Shown: in pieces, positions 1 to 8,588 of the stretch
How the letters are laid out: each line of letters starts with the position of its first letter
Position numbering within the stretch: position 1 is the first letter of the stretch
From: Chitinophaga pinensis
GTDB lineage: Bacteria; Bacteroidota; Bacteroidia; NS11-12g; UBA9320
Assembly: GCA_945907065.1 (NCBI GenBank)
Contig: CAMDSC010000003.1
Span: 1 to 64,000 of the forward strand
Length of the DNA stretch: 64,000 nt
Direction: 5' to 3'
Notes under the pieces: model-generated
What the model was told of the DNA's origin: nothing
Databases searched by the model: none
The model's input: only the letters and a program-made list of their open reading frames with translations
Made by a program: the position numbers and the translations under genes

Positions 1-1034
1 AATAAAATAAATAGACCTGTTATGCCATGAATTGCCGCTTCTATAACAAACTGATTGTGGGGTAAAATTCGGTTTTCAATAAAAAGATTTGTATTGTTTA
101 GCTCATACTGCATGCTCATAGCCTGCTTAATATTGCTGCATCCAACGCCTGTTATTGGATGTTTTTTTGCCAAAGCAAAAGCTGTCTTTGACGCTTCAAT
201 TCGCATGCCCATGGATTGATAGTTAGCATCTTTTTGATACCAAATTACTTTCATGTCTTCCTTTGTGTTCAAAACCCTATTGTGAAATGAACTCAAACTA
301 TAAAAAGCTATAACTGGAAGCAGACAAATAGCAGATAATGCAGCAATTAAATAGCGAACTTTAGGTTTTGTATTTAAAATATAAACTAGCCCAAGAATGG
401 AACAGGCAAAATAAAATCCTGCTAAACCGGTTCGTGCAGCAAGGATATGAAGCCCTATAAGATTAATAATTGTGAAAATCCAAAGCCACTTAATTTTTTG
501 AATAAATGCTAAATGAGCTGAAAGAATGACTGCAAATGCACAAAAAACTGAAAATGTAATGTGATGAATTCCTCCGATAATTGGGATGGGTTTGGATTGA
601 AGAACCAAGGCATTAAGTTCGGTATAATTTAATAGGTAATTAATAGTACTGGCAAGAGTAGCCGAAGCAATGGCAATACAATAAGTAATGGAAAACAGTT
701 GCAAAAATTTAGGAGTAATTTTAGATTTAAATACCAAAACTGAAAAAGAAAAAACTAGTAAAGGTAGTTTAATACTGAAGTAAGAAAACCATTCAGCTAT
801 TGATTCAGCCCTAAATATATCAATTAAGAAAAATATCACTAATGCTGATAAACAAAAGAAATATTTGTCTTTTGGAAGCAGAATTTTATTGATAAAAATT
901 TCAGCTAAAGCTGATGCAAATAATAATGCGGTAGATATACTGATTATGGCCCTCGACCAAGGCATTGCTGCTATTAATATAATTAGAGCACCTCTAAAAA
1001 CTATAAAAGGATAATTGTGAAGGTTATTTGGCAA
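1..1034 (-). CDS. O-antigen ligase/polymerase-like membrane protein, 3' end outside window
   Basis: Reading the minus strand leftward from about 1034 gives an open frame to the window edge, so the C-terminus is missing. The product is a polytopic membrane protein with many hydrophobic helices and a large soluble loop. That loop carries a PHNQFV segment (near 70-85) typical of the Wzy/WaaL O-antigen ligase superfamily, which transfers or polymerises lipid-linked glycans at the periplasmic face. Start is uncertain: TTG at 1034 overlaps the stop of the upstream LysM gene by 11 bp and preserves the first membrane helix; the first ATG (965) would cut into it. The overlap suggests co-transcription with the LysM gene. 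The superfamily call is fairly safe; the actual glycan substrate is unknown. Confidence 0.7.
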   Translation of the reverse strand, partial: MPNNLHNYPFIVFRGALIILIAAMPWSRAIISISTALLFASALAEIFINKILLPKDKYFFCLSALVIFFLIDIFRAESIAEWFSYFSIKLPLLVFSFSVLVFKSKITPKFLQLFSITYCIAIASATLASTINYLLNYTELNALVLQSKPIPIIGGIHHITFSVFCAFAVILSAHLAFIQKIKWLWIFTIINLIGLHILAARTGLAGFYFACSILGLVYILNTKPKVRYLIAALSAICLLPVIAFYSLSSFHNRVLNTKEDMKVIWYQKDANYQSMGMRIEASKTAFALAKKHPITGVGCSNIKQAMSMQYELNNTNLFIENRILPHNQFVIEAAIHGITGLFIL

Positions 1035-2070
1035 AACTTATCTTAATAGAGAATTTATCTTTTTTGCTCAAACCAAGATATTCGGCTGTGCTTTTGGTTA
1101 GGTAAACAATAACTGGGTCGTTTTGCTCCCTGCTAAAATTTTTGACTACTTTGGCGTAAATGGATTTATTATTGGTAGGGTTGGTTATTCGGATTATCGT
1201 ATTTTCTGGGGCATTGTGATGAATGACAAAATCTTTGGTTTGGTTAATTTTTTTATCACTCATCACTTTTCCAAATCCTGTTTCAGTTATTTTTTCTACA
1301 TTGTATTCAGGGAAATTTTCAGTAGTAACGGTATAGTCTTTGATATCTCCCGACGATTTTTTATCTTCTTTTTCTGTTGCTACTTCTCTTTCTTTTTTTG
1401 CATTTGATGAATCTTTGTGCTGACTTTCTTTTTCATCTTTAATTTTTGTAGTAGATTTTTTAAGGTCGTTCAAAGTAATATTCGTTTCAACTTCGTTCTG
1501 CTTTGCAATTGAATCGGCCTTAGCTTCATCCACAATAGGAACCAGTATTTCTAAGCCTTCATGAATGCTTTCTTCGTTTAATTTATTGAGTTGCTTTAAA
1601 AAATCTACGGTTGTAAAAAACTTTTGAGCAATACTAAATAAGGTTTCACCTTTTTTTACTTTGTAGGGTGTTGTAAAGGAGGTTTTTGGAGTGCTCGCTA
1701 TATCTGTTTTATCAACAACCTCCGCTTCTTTTGCTTTTGGTTCCTTTGATGGTTTGGTATATTCTCCTTTGTTTTTTGAATATTTTGGTGGTTTGCTGCC
1801 AAAGAATTGTTTTTCGGTTTTACCCGTTGGTATTAATAAGGTTTGCCCAATTCTTATTTTTTCTTCAGAACCAGGATTAGCATCTTTTATTTGGGTCCAA
1901 ACAGTTTTATAACGCCTAGCTATTGCATAAAGTCCCTCACTTTTTTCAACCTTATGGAGAATAAATACTTTGCCATCTTTCAATATTACTCCAGTAGAAT
2001 CATCAACCGATGCAAATGACGAAGAGCATAGAAAGCTCAAAAGGATTATAAATTTTAGTTTTAATAACAT
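1024..2070 (-). CDS. LysM-repeat secreted protein with RlpA-like C-terminal domain
   Basis: Probable cell-wall-binding lipid-free secreted protein of about 348 residues. A hydrophobic signal peptide covers roughly residues 1-20. Two LysM modules follow (about 30-85 and 135-180), each built around the pattern for N-acetylglucosamine binding. A Lys/Glu-rich linker leads to a C-terminal module of about 95 residues resembling the double-psi barrel of RlpA: it has the NKSIYAKVV strand and the late TAEYLGL motif. RlpA proteins act on denuded glycan strands, but catalytic activity here is inference. The longest frame begins with GTG at 2085, but that codon overlaps a promoter-like TAAATTCG (2092 to 2085 on the minus strand), so ATG at 2070, just before the signal peptide, is preferred. 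Confidence 0.75.
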   Translation of the reverse strand: MLLKLKFIILLSFLCSSSFASVDDSTGVILKDGKVFILHKVEKSEGLYAIARRYKTVWTQIKDANPGSEEKIRIGQTLLIPTGKTEKQFFGSKPPKYSKNKGEYTKPSKEPKAKEAEVVDKTDIASTPKTSFTTPYKVKKGETLFSIAQKFFTTVDFLKQLNKLNEESIHEGLEILVPIVDEAKADSIAKQNEVETNITLNDLKKSTTKIKDEKESQHKDSSNAKKEREVATEKEDKKSSGDIKDYTVTTENFPEYNVEKITETGFGKVMSDKKINQTKDFVIHHNAPENTIIRITNPTNNKSIYAKVVKNFSREQNDPVIVYLTKSTAEYLGLSKKDKFSIKISFAK

Positions 2071-2084
2071 GGAAATAAGCAACA

Positions 2085-2092
2085 CGAATTTA
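2085..2092 (-). promoter_or_regulatory. Putative -7 element TAAATTCG for the LysM gene
   Basis: The minus-strand octamer TAAATTCG matches the Bacteroidota TAnnTTTG -7 element with one change (TTCG for TTTG). It lies 14 nt before the ATG at 2070 and overlaps the GTG at 2085. The same octamer precedes mscL. I see no clear -33 TTG at the expected distance, so this is a moderate call. Confidence 0.4.
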
Positions 2093-2241
2093 CTTTAAAA
2101 ATTGATTGACTTTGTTAAAGTAATTTCAACGTATTTTGCCATTAATTCAGTTTTTTATACATACCGTTAATTTTGGTTTAATGTATGATTTTTTTAAAAT
2201 ACTGTTTACTTTAAAATATAAGATTTTTGCAAAATAAAGCA

Positions 2242-3225
2242 TTGAAAATATTAATTATTCGGTTTAGTTCTATAGGTGATATTGTGCTTACAACACCAAT
2301 TATCCGATGTTTAAAAAAACAATTACCTCCCAATTCTGAAATTCATTATTTAACCAAACCTAGTTTTAATTCTTTATTAATAGAAAATCCATATATTGAT
2401 AAATTGTGGCTTTTAAAACAAAACCTTAACGATACCATAGCCGAAATTAAAGCCCAAAAATTTGATTTTGTAATTGATTTGCACAATAATCTTAGGACAT
2501 TAATTATTAAGAAAAGTTGTGGAGTAAAGGCATTTTCTTTTGATAAACTAAATTTTAAAAAATTTCTTTTAACCCAATTTAAAATAAATCAGTTACCGAA
2601 TATTCATATCGTTGACCGATATTTTAACACCGTTAAAAGTCTTGGTATTGTTAATGATGGTGAAGGTTTGGATTACTTTAATCCTGCATCGGCAAATGAT
2701 ATTTTAGGTAAATATGAAGTGTTAAATAATTTAGGTTTTATAACAATGGCAATAGGTGGACAGCATACTACAAAAAAAATGCCGGCAACTAAATTGATTG
2801 AAATAATTGCATTTTCGAAGTGCAAAATTGTTTTATTAGGAGGAAAAGATGATGTTGAAATTGCCAAAGTATTAGAATCTTCAAATCCAGATAAAATAAT
2901 AAACCTTGCTGGCCAGCTAACACTAAATGAAAGTGCAGGAGTGGTGCTAATAAGTAAAGCTTTGGTAACGCATGATACTGGAATGATGCACATAGCCGCA
3001 GCTCTAAAAAAGCCTGTGATCGCTATTTGGGGCAATACTGTTCCTAAATTTGGGATGGCTGCTTATTATGGGGAAAATGAGGTTTATACTAAAAATTTTG
3101 AAGTACAAAATTTAAAGTGTAGGCCTTGCAGTAAAATTGGATTTGATAAGTGCCCAAAAGGACATTTTAATTGTATGAATTTTCAGAATACACTAGTAAT
3201 AGCTGAAACACTAAATAATTTATGA
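2242..3225 (+). CDS. Glycosyltransferase family 9 (heptosyltransferase-like)
   Basis: Cytoplasmic, membrane-associated GT-B transferase of the ADP-heptose:LPS heptosyltransferase family, likely adding a sugar to the lipopolysaccharide core. The N-terminus KILIIRFSSIGDIVLTTP is the classic nucleotide-sugar-transferase opening. Later come the GG.HTTKK acceptor-side motif, HDTGMMHIAAAL (about residues 245-256 of the mature frame) for donor binding, and a Cys-rich tail (CRPC...C...C) that is common in Bacteroidota members. The frame is open from a TTG at 2227, but family members begin at the KIL segment, so the TTG at 2242 is chosen. A TTTTTGC promoter-like stretch ends just upstream. Donor sugar cannot be read from sequence. 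Confidence 0.85.
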   Translation: MKILIIRFSSIGDIVLTTPIIRCLKKQLPPNSEIHYLTKPSFNSLLIENPYIDKLWLLKQNLNDTIAEIKAQKFDFVIDLHNNLRTLIIKKSCGVKAFSFDKLNFKKFLLTQFKINQLPNIHIVDRYFNTVKSLGIVNDGEGLDYFNPASANDILGKYEVLNNLGFITMAIGGQHTTKKMPATKLIEIIAFSKCKIVLLGGKDDVEIAKVLESSNPDKIINLAGQLTLNESAGVVLISKALVTHDTGMMHIAAALKKPVIAIWGNTVPKFGMAAYYGENEVYTKNFEVQNLKCRPCSKIGFDKCPKGHFNCMNFQNTLVIAETLNNL

Positions 3226-3268
3226 TTTTTCCTGATTTTGAAATTTTATAAGATAAAGCATTAAAATT

Positions 3269-3282
3269 TTGTATCGATACAA
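3269..3282. repeat. 14-bp perfect palindrome
   Basis: TTGTATCGATACAA is its own reverse complement. It lies in the 87-bp gap between the convergent glycosyltransferase and TerC genes. It is too short and lacks the T-run of an intrinsic terminator, so it could be a protein-binding site or chance. Confidence 0.4.
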
Positions 3283-3312
3283 TTCTAAAAAATTCTGAAT
3301 TTCCTCATCAAA

Positions 3313-4122
3313 TTATTTTTCGCTGTCCTTGTGCCCTTTTTTATGTTTTGGATACCCAAATATCATTGAACCTATTAAGGGGGTAAAGAAAATAAGAAGT
3401 GTAAGTAAAGAAAATAATTGATCTACTTTTTCCTTAGTGTGATGTTCAATATTACCTCCAGTACCAATGTATTTTATGAATATTACATTTGGGTAATAAT
3501 GTGTGACTAAGGAAATCCCAAGTTTCAATCCTAACACCCCGATAATTAGGTAAGCCGAAGTTTCTAAAAATGGGTATTTAACCATTAGAGTGACAAACCA
3601 AGTGGCTACAAATCGCATTGTTATAATTCCTATAACAACCCCCATAATTATAAGGCTCATATTCTTTGTAAAGGCGACTACCGCTAATACATTATCAATA
3701 GAGAAAGCCAAATCCATTAATTGAATCATAAAAACAGTGGCCACAAATGGTGTGATATATTTTGTTAAAAACGAGTAAGCTTTAGGCTTTTTTACTTCGT
3801 GTATAACTAGATGTTCTTTGTTCTTTTTTCTGAAATAGTTTATAACCAATAACAATAGATAAATACCTCCTATTGGTTCTATCCACCAAATTTGTAAAAG
3901 ATAAGCCGCCAAAAATAAACATAGAACCCTAAATCCAATAGCCCCAATCATTCCATAAAATAAGGCTTTTTTTCTCTGGTTTTTAGGTAAATCCATAACC
4001 ATAGAAGCCAATACCGCCGCATTATCAATAGAAAGCAAACTTTCCATTATTATTATATTTAATACTAAAAGAAGAGTGGCTTTAAGGTCATTTCCTAATA
4101 GTTCAGATGCTATTTCATTCAT
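3313..4122 (-). CDS. TerC family integral membrane protein
   Basis: A 269-residue polytopic inner-membrane protein with about seven hydrophobic helices. Two copies of the family signature occur: SIDNAAVLA near residues 31-39 and FSIDNVLAV near 140-148. Each places a conserved Asp-Asn pair in a membrane helix, the proposed metal-binding element of TerC/Alx proteins. Known members take part in tellurite resistance or manganese export, often linked to secreted-metalloenzyme loading. No ter operon lies nearby, so a general metal-homeostasis role is more likely than tellurite resistance. It is divergent from mscL and convergent with the glycosyltransferase gene. Confidence 0.85.
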   Translation of the reverse strand: MNEIASELLGNDLKATLLLVLNIIIMESLLSIDNAAVLASMVMDLPKNQRKKALFYGMIGAIGFRVLCLFLAAYLLQIWWIEPIGGIYLLLLVINYFRKKNKEHLVIHEVKKPKAYSFLTKYITPFVATVFMIQLMDLAFSIDNVLAVVAFTKNMSLIIMGVVIGIITMRFVATWFVTLMVKYPFLETSAYLIIGVLGLKLGISLVTHYYPNVIFIKYIGTGGNIEHHTKEKVDQLFSLLTLLIFFTPLIGSMIFGYPKHKKGHKDSEK

Positions 4123-4210
4123 TTTTTAAGGAGGTGCAAAAATATAAGGATTCGTATTAAAATTATTAATCTTGAAATTTAAATACTTAAGAAAAAGCAA
4201 AACCTTTTTT

Positions 4211-4241
4211 TTTGATAATTGCTAGTCTTAGCATAAATTCG
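4211..4241 (+). promoter_or_regulatory. mscL promoter (TTTG-N19-TAAATTCG)
   Basis: TTTG at 4211-4214 is followed after 19 bases by TAAATTCG at 4234-4241, matching the two-part Bacteroidota promoter with a TTCG variant in the -7 element. The mscL ATG is 22 nt further on, giving a short leader. This is the best-supported example of the TTCG variant in the window because both halves are present with correct spacing. Confidence 0.6.
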
Positions 4242-4263
4242 ATGCCAATAAATAATCATATAG

Positions 4264-4608
4264 ATGGGAGTAATTAAAGAATTTAAAGAGTTTGCCATGC
4301 AAGGCAATGTTATTGATTTGGCCGTAGGTATTATTATTGGTGCTGAATTCGGGAAAATTGTTAATTCATTAGTAAATGATGTAATAATGCCTCCAATTGG
4401 AAAATTGATGGGTGGAGTAAATTTCACTGATTTAAATATTTCATTGGATGGAACAGCCTACAAAACTTTAGCACTTGCTAAAGAAGCAGGTGCGCCGGTT
4501 ATTGGATATGGCTCATTTTTGCAAGCAGTTCTTAATTTTGTTATTGTTGCTTTTTGTATTTTTATAATGATAAAAGCAGTAAATAAAATGAAGAAAAAAG
4601 AGGCGTAA
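4264..4608 (+). CDS. mscL: Large-conductance mechanosensitive channel MscL
   Basis: A 114-residue inner-membrane protein forming the pentameric emergency-release valve that opens under extreme membrane tension during hypo-osmotic shock. The N-terminal amphipathic segment ([28 protein letters not shown], seen across residues 5-32 in pieces) is the highly conserved pore helix start. A second membrane helix lies near residues 80-103, and the tail is Lys-rich. Length is slightly short of the usual 130-140 because the periplasmic loop and C-terminal bundle are compact. It has its own promoter and is monocistronic. Confidence 0.95.
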   Translation: MGVIKEFKEFAMQGNVIDLAVGIIIGAEFGKIVNSLVNDVIMPPIGKLMGGVNFTDLNISLDGTAYKTLALAKEAGAPVIGYGSFLQAVLNFVIVAFCIFIMIKAVNKMKKKEA

Positions 4609-4700
4609 CATTTTTTATTTTTAGGATTTAATTTATGCTCATAATCTTAAAAAAAGATTTGCATATTTTATCCACATTGATTACAATTGTAACCCGGTTT

Positions 4701-4708
4701 TAATTTTG
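4701..4708 (+). promoter_or_regulatory. TAATTTTG -7 element overlapping the TM2 gene start
   Basis: TAATTTTG is a full match to TAnnTTTG. Its last three bases are the TTG that would be the farthest-upstream start of the TM2 protein. If this promoter is used, the transcript begins inside the assigned frame and translation must start later or on a nearly leaderless message. Confidence 0.5.
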
Positions 4709-5116
4709 GTTACAATACGAAATCATAATGTAATATTAGATGCAGAGTTTGTTAATGACCTTCATCCTAAAATTCTATATGAATTGGGCAAAATTTGTCC
4801 TGAAAATCAAATCAGGTTTCAAGAACTTTATTCAAAAAGAAAGCGATCTTTAGGATTAGCTTTTATTTGTCTTATATTTTTTCCCGGAACACATTATGCA
4901 TTTTTGGGCCGTTGGCAATTACAGATTATGTTTTGGCTTACTTTGGGTGGAGCCTTTGTTTGGTGGTTAGTTGATTTGTTTAGATTACCAACATTAGTTA
5001 AAGAATGTAATTTTTATCAGCAGAAGAAAGTACTTATGGCAATTAACTCAATAAGTATCTTCAAAAATGCCAAACCTGCTCAAATACCTTCTATGAAGGA
5101 AGCTAGGGTTGCATAA
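4706..5116 (+). CDS. TM2 domain-containing protein
   Basis: A 136-residue protein with a soluble N-terminal part of about 45 residues and a TM2 module: two hydrophobic helices (about 50-68 and 75-92) joined by a short turn. The first holds the FFPGTHYAFLGRW segment and the second runs into WWLVDLFRLPTLV, the typical exit motif. TM2 proteins are widespread, small and of unknown function. The only upstream start is TTG at 4706, which overlaps a promoter element, so the true start may be the in-frame TTG in the ELGK segment or an atypical codon. No operon partner is evident. Confidence 0.75.
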   Translation: MVTIRNHNVILDAEFVNDLHPKILYELGKICPENQIRFQELYSKRKRSLGLAFICLIFFPGTHYAFLGRWQLQIMFWLTLGGAFVWWLVDLFRLPTLVKECNFYQQKKVLMAINSISIFKNAKPAQIPSMKEARVA

Positions 5117-5121
5117 GTTTA

Positions 5122-6894
5122 TTAAAAGCGAATTATCTTTTTTGAAATATTTTGGCTACCGCTTACGGAATTAAATTTAAGGTAATATACTCCCGCTTTA
5201 TAATCTTGTGGCATTAATATGATTTCTTTGGTGGTTGCTATAGAAATAATTTTTTGTCCTATATTATCATATATTTCAATGGCATTCCATAAATACGGAT
5301 TGGCTAATTGAATTCTTAATGGAGCCAATCCTTGGCTATAATCTGTAGTATTTAAAATTTTGATCTCTTCCTTAATATTTATTGGATTTAATTTTGTTAA
5401 ACTTCTTGGTACTGTATCCAAAATTCCACGATCAGTAAAGCATTGCCAGATAAAAGCTACATCTTTACCTTTAAAAAGGATACTATCCATTTTAAGGATA
5501 ACCCTTGCCATTTGTGGCATTGTGCTTTGTGACGCTTGCAAGTAATAACTTGAAAAAATTATACTATCTGATTTTGTACCTCTAAATTTATCTCTGATAC
5601 ACATTAATGCCGTTGACCAAACTTCACGATCCACATCTTTTATCCCCGTTAAGTCTTTATATTTTAGACTAGTGTTGGTTGTAAATCCGCTCCAAAATTC
5701 ATTATGACCATCCCAACTAAATACTTCATTACGTTTGTTTTTATTTAAAGATAAAGAGTATGACATGGCCACATAATCTGCCTGACCTTCTTCCATTGCT
5801 ATTCTTTGGTTGCCTTGAACAGTTCCTTGCGAAGCTAGGGTTGATAATGAATGACCAAACTCGTGAATAACAACCTGGCCATCTTCAGCATCATCTACAT
5901 TTCCTGTTCCAAATTCTAAAACATATGGATAAACTCCAGGGTCAAAACTACTATTATCATCACCACTACTTCCATGGGTATCTACATATATAGAATCAAG
6001 AAGTTTACTAAATCCGATTTTTCTTAAATAAGTGCTGTAATTGTGTAAATGATAAAATGCATTAATATCTTCAAACCCTGATTGGTCACGGGTGTAGTTT
6101 AAAAAAGTATCAGTTGGTTCGATAGGGGCAATGGCCGGATCGTGAATGTTTTTAATTGTTATAAGACCATTGGTAAGTTTAAATTTTCCGTTGGCAAATT
6201 TTAAAGGAACCCTAACTTTACTTCTAGCATTGGTTAATTCGGTAGTATTTTTATCCCAATCATCAACAAAACCCTTGTCGCCATATTTAGCATTTGCAGC
6301 TACTATGGGGTTAGGTAAATAAACCATGGCTGAAACCATGCTGTCAGGAGATTGATAATACAATTTAGGATTATAAGTTAAAAGTTTTTGGCCTTCTAAA
6401 GTATAAAAATATTCAAAGGATTGGTGAGTTACACTATCATTCTTTGTGGTTTTATAAGCGGGTGTTAGTCCATAATTTGTATTCATCCAAAAATCTCCTT
6501 TTATAACCAAAGATTTTGGATTAAAGTAATCTTCATATTTCGCAAGATTATTTATTATCAAAATTAAATTTCCCGATTGGTCATAATTAGCTTGAATAGA
6601 GGATTGATAAACGGCCATACCTTTCACTAAATGTTTAAATATATAATGAGTTCCAATAGGTGATTTTTTTATACTTTCAAGTTCCAGTTTTTGGTCGCTA
6701 AGTAATTTATTCAAATAATTTAATTCCAAAAAGGCGATAAGATTTTCTGTAGAATTAAATTGCAATCTTGTATTTATATTAATATAATCAGGGTTTGAAG
6801 GAATATAAAATAATTCAGGTTTCCCAATATGTTTCGATTGGGAAAAACTAATAATGCTTAAAAATAGAAAGATTGTAGTGGTATAATATTTCAT
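5122..6894 (-). CDS. Secreted M36-like (fungalysin-type) zinc metallopeptidase with T9SS sorting domain
   Basis: A 590-residue secreted protease precursor with a signal peptide at about 1-20. A fungalysin/thermolysin propeptide-like region follows (KGMAVYQSSIQANYDQSG). The catalytic centre is HEFGH near residue 344, with the third zinc ligand in EEGQADY about 24 residues later. The last 75 residues form a type A T9SS C-terminal domain (YDNIGQKIISI, KAGVYYLKF, KKIIRF end), so the mature enzyme should be exported across the outer membrane. It is the last gene of an overlapping ribD-yigZ-peptidase operon (4-bp ATGA overlap with yigZ), an unexpected partnership. Substrate is unknown. Confidence 0.85.
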   Translation of the reverse strand: MKYYTTTIFLFLSIISFSQSKHIGKPELFYIPSNPDYININTRLQFNSTENLIAFLELNYLNKLLSDQKLELESIKKSPIGTHYIFKHLVKGMAVYQSSIQANYDQSGNLILIINNLAKYEDYFNPKSLVIKGDFWMNTNYGLTPAYKTTKNDSVTHQSFEYFYTLEGQKLLTYNPKLYYQSPDSMVSAMVYLPNPIVAANAKYGDKGFVDDWDKNTTELTNARSKVRVPLKFANGKFKLTNGLITIKNIHDPAIAPIEPTDTFLNYTRDQSGFEDINAFYHLHNYSTYLRKIGFSKLLDSIYVDTHGSSGDDNSSFDPGVYPYVLEFGTGNVDDAEDGQVVIHEFGHSLSTLASQGTVQGNQRIAMEEGQADYVAMSYSLSLNKNKRNEVFSWDGHNEFWSGFTTNTSLKYKDLTGIKDVDREVWSTALMCIRDKFRGTKSDSIIFSSYYLQASQSTMPQMARVILKMDSILFKGKDVAFIWQCFTDRGILDTVPRSLTKLNPINIKEEIKILNTTDYSQGLAPLRIQLANPYLWNAIEIYDNIGQKIISIATTKEIILMPQDYKAGVYYLKFNSVSGSQNISKKIIRF

Positions 6895-7505
6895 TCGGTT
6901 TTTAAAAACGTATATTCAAAAGTAGCCAAATTCTTGCATTCATTTATAAATGCCTCGTTTTTTGAACCATTAATTGACAAAGTAATCACTGCATTTTGTG
7001 CATGGACAGTTTCAATTATAGTAGCTGAAAATTTTCGGGCAAGATTATAAATAACGTGTTCGTTTTCAAAATCGGTTTCAATATTAAAATAGTCCAAAAG
7101 TGTTTTTGTAACTATTTCACACTTAGCCAAAACCAGTTTGGCCGCCAATCCGTAAGCCTCAATCAATCCCGGGATTCCTAATTTTTTACCCCCAAAATAC
7201 CGAACTACTACTACCAATATATTGGTAAGATCAAGTGCATTTATTTGTTTTAAAATAGGTCTGGCCGCTGTGTTTGCCGGTTCTCCATCGTCATTAATAC
7301 GCTGTGATGATTTGTCGGCATTCATAATCCAAACATAACAATGATGGGTGGCATCTGGGTATTCAGTTTTTAAATTTGAAAGATGATTTTTTATTTGCGG
7401 TTCATTATTTACCAGGTATGCAAATGCTAAAAATCGACTTCCTTTGTCAGTGTAAATTGCTTCCGTAGCATGGGCAATTGATTTATAATCTCTGTCGAAA
7501 AGCAT
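6891..7505 (-). CDS. YigZ/IMPACT family protein
   Basis: A 204-residue cytoplasmic protein of the UPF0029/IMPACT family. The N-terminal domain carries KGSRFLAFAYLV, the ATHHCYVW segment, the DDGEPANTA motif and the YFGGKKLGIPGLI..YG stretch that defines the family. A smaller C-terminal ferredoxin-like domain follows. Eukaryotic IMPACT influences translational control through GCN1; the bacterial role is unsettled. The ATG overlaps the ribD stop by one base (TAATG), and its own stop overlaps the peptidase start by four, so translation of all three is probably coupled. Confidence 0.9.
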   Translation of the reverse strand: MLFDRDYKSIAHATEAIYTDKGSRFLAFAYLVNNEPQIKNHLSNLKTEYPDATHHCYVWIMNADKSSQRINDDGEPANTAARPILKQINALDLTNILVVVVRYFGGKKLGIPGLIEAYGLAAKLVLAKCEIVTKTLLDYFNIETDFENEHVIYNLARKFSATIIETVHAQNAVITLSINGSKNEAFINECKNLATFEYTFLKTE

Positions 7506-8545
7506 TAAATAGTATAGTGTTCTATCAAATTATCTCCTAAAGAAAAACGTTCATCTGGGTTACAATTTAGTAAAGGTGCTTTAATTCCTTTTTCCCAAAT
7601 TTTTGGGGTTATAATCCTAAATATTTCGCCGGGAAGATTAGAGTCTATAAAGGTTTGAAGGGTTTTGCTCCCACCTTCCAGCAAAACGGAGTTTATACCT
7701 AACTCTATCAATTTTTCACTTACGGTTGGCCAAAATAAAGGAACTTCGAAACTTATTTTACTGTAAATAATATCTCCAAAGGTTTCTTCTTTTGTTTCAT
7801 TAAAAATTACAACCTTTCTATTCGATTTAAATAAATTGGAATTCAGTGGGATTTTTAAAGTTCTGTCAATTACAAGGGCAGTGGGTGGTTTGCCAAACCA
7901 AAATCGGTTATCTAAAATGGGATTATCTAGTATAGCCGTGTTTGTTCCAATCATAATGGCATCGGTTTCGGTTCTCAGTTTATGAACAAAGCGTTTTACT
8001 AAATCGTTTGATAACTCACGTTCTTTAGCTGAATTGTAATTCGTTTTGCCCATAAACCCATCCTCACTTTCAGCCCATTTAAGAATAAATTTCACCAATT
8101 TTTTTGCTTTAAATTGCTCAAAAAAGGATTGGTTTAAATCCAAACATTCGTGTTCAAGAATACCGCTTACAACTGAAATTCCTGCATCTTCCAATAATTT
8201 GATGCCTTTGCCGGCCACCAATGGGTTGGGGTCTAAACTTCCAATTACCACATTTTTAATTCCCGAATCAATAATTAGTTGAGTGCAAGGAGGTGTTTTC
8301 CCATAATGGCAACAAGGTTCAAGGTTTACATAAATAGTAGATTTTTTAAGCAAATCTTTATCGATTACCGAATTAATTGCATTTACTTCGGCATGTGGGC
8401 CACCATAATTTTGGTGAAATCCTTCTCCAATAATTTTACTATTATAAACTACAACCGCCCCAACCATTGGATTGGGGTACACTTTGCCAATTGCAAGTTT
8501 GGCTAAGTGGAGGCAGCGGTGGATGTAAAGTTCGTAGGTGGACAA
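7505..8545 (-). CDS. ribD: Bifunctional riboflavin biosynthesis deaminase/reductase RibD
   Basis: A 346-residue cytosolic enzyme that deaminates and then reduces the pyrimidine intermediate in riboflavin synthesis. The N-terminal deaminase domain has the zinc and catalytic motifs GPHAEVNAI (about 49-57) and PCCHYGKTPPCT (about 76-87). The C-terminal reductase domain begins near residue 145 with KFILKWAESEDGF and includes TDAIMIGTNTAILDNP and LLEGGSKTL. Start is TTG at 8545, required because family proteins start just before the YIHRCLHLA helix. A -7 element lies only 5 nt upstream, so the message may have almost no leader. No other rib genes are in the window. Confidence 0.95.
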   Translation of the reverse strand: MSTYELYIHRCLHLAKLAIGKVYPNPMVGAVVVYNSKIIGEGFHQNYGGPHAEVNAINSVIDKDLLKKSTIYVNLEPCCHYGKTPPCTQLIIDSGIKNVVIGSLDPNPLVAGKGIKLLEDAGISVVSGILEHECLDLNQSFFEQFKAKKLVKFILKWAESEDGFMGKTNYNSAKERELSNDLVKRFVHKLRTETDAIMIGTNTAILDNPILDNRFWFGKPPTALVIDRTLKIPLNSNLFKSNRKVVIFNETKEETFGDIIYSKISFEVPLFWPTVSEKLIELGINSVLLEGGSKTLQTFIDSNLPGEIFRIITPKIWEKGIKAPLLNCNPDERFSLGDNLIEHYTI

Positions 8546-8550
8546 GGTGG

Positions 8551-8558
8551 CAAAAATA
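8551..8558 (-). promoter_or_regulatory. ribD -7 element TATTTTTG
   Basis: On the minus strand TATTTTTG matches TAnnTTTG exactly and is followed by GCCACC-like bases, 5 nt before the TTG start. No -33 TTG is at the normal distance. The arrangement implies a very short or absent leader. Confidence 0.5.
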
Positions 8559-8572
8559 AGCAGGTTTAATCC

Positions 8573-8580
8573 TTAATTTG
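8573..8580 (+). promoter_or_regulatory. prmC -7-like element TTAATTTG
   Basis: TTAATTTG, followed by CACCTCC, lies 8 nt before the prmC ATG and back-to-back with the ribD element. It differs from TAnnTTTG at the second base. The downstream TTTGCAC..CC extension is shared with other promoters in the window. Confidence 0.4.
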
Positions 8581-8588
8581 CACCTCCA

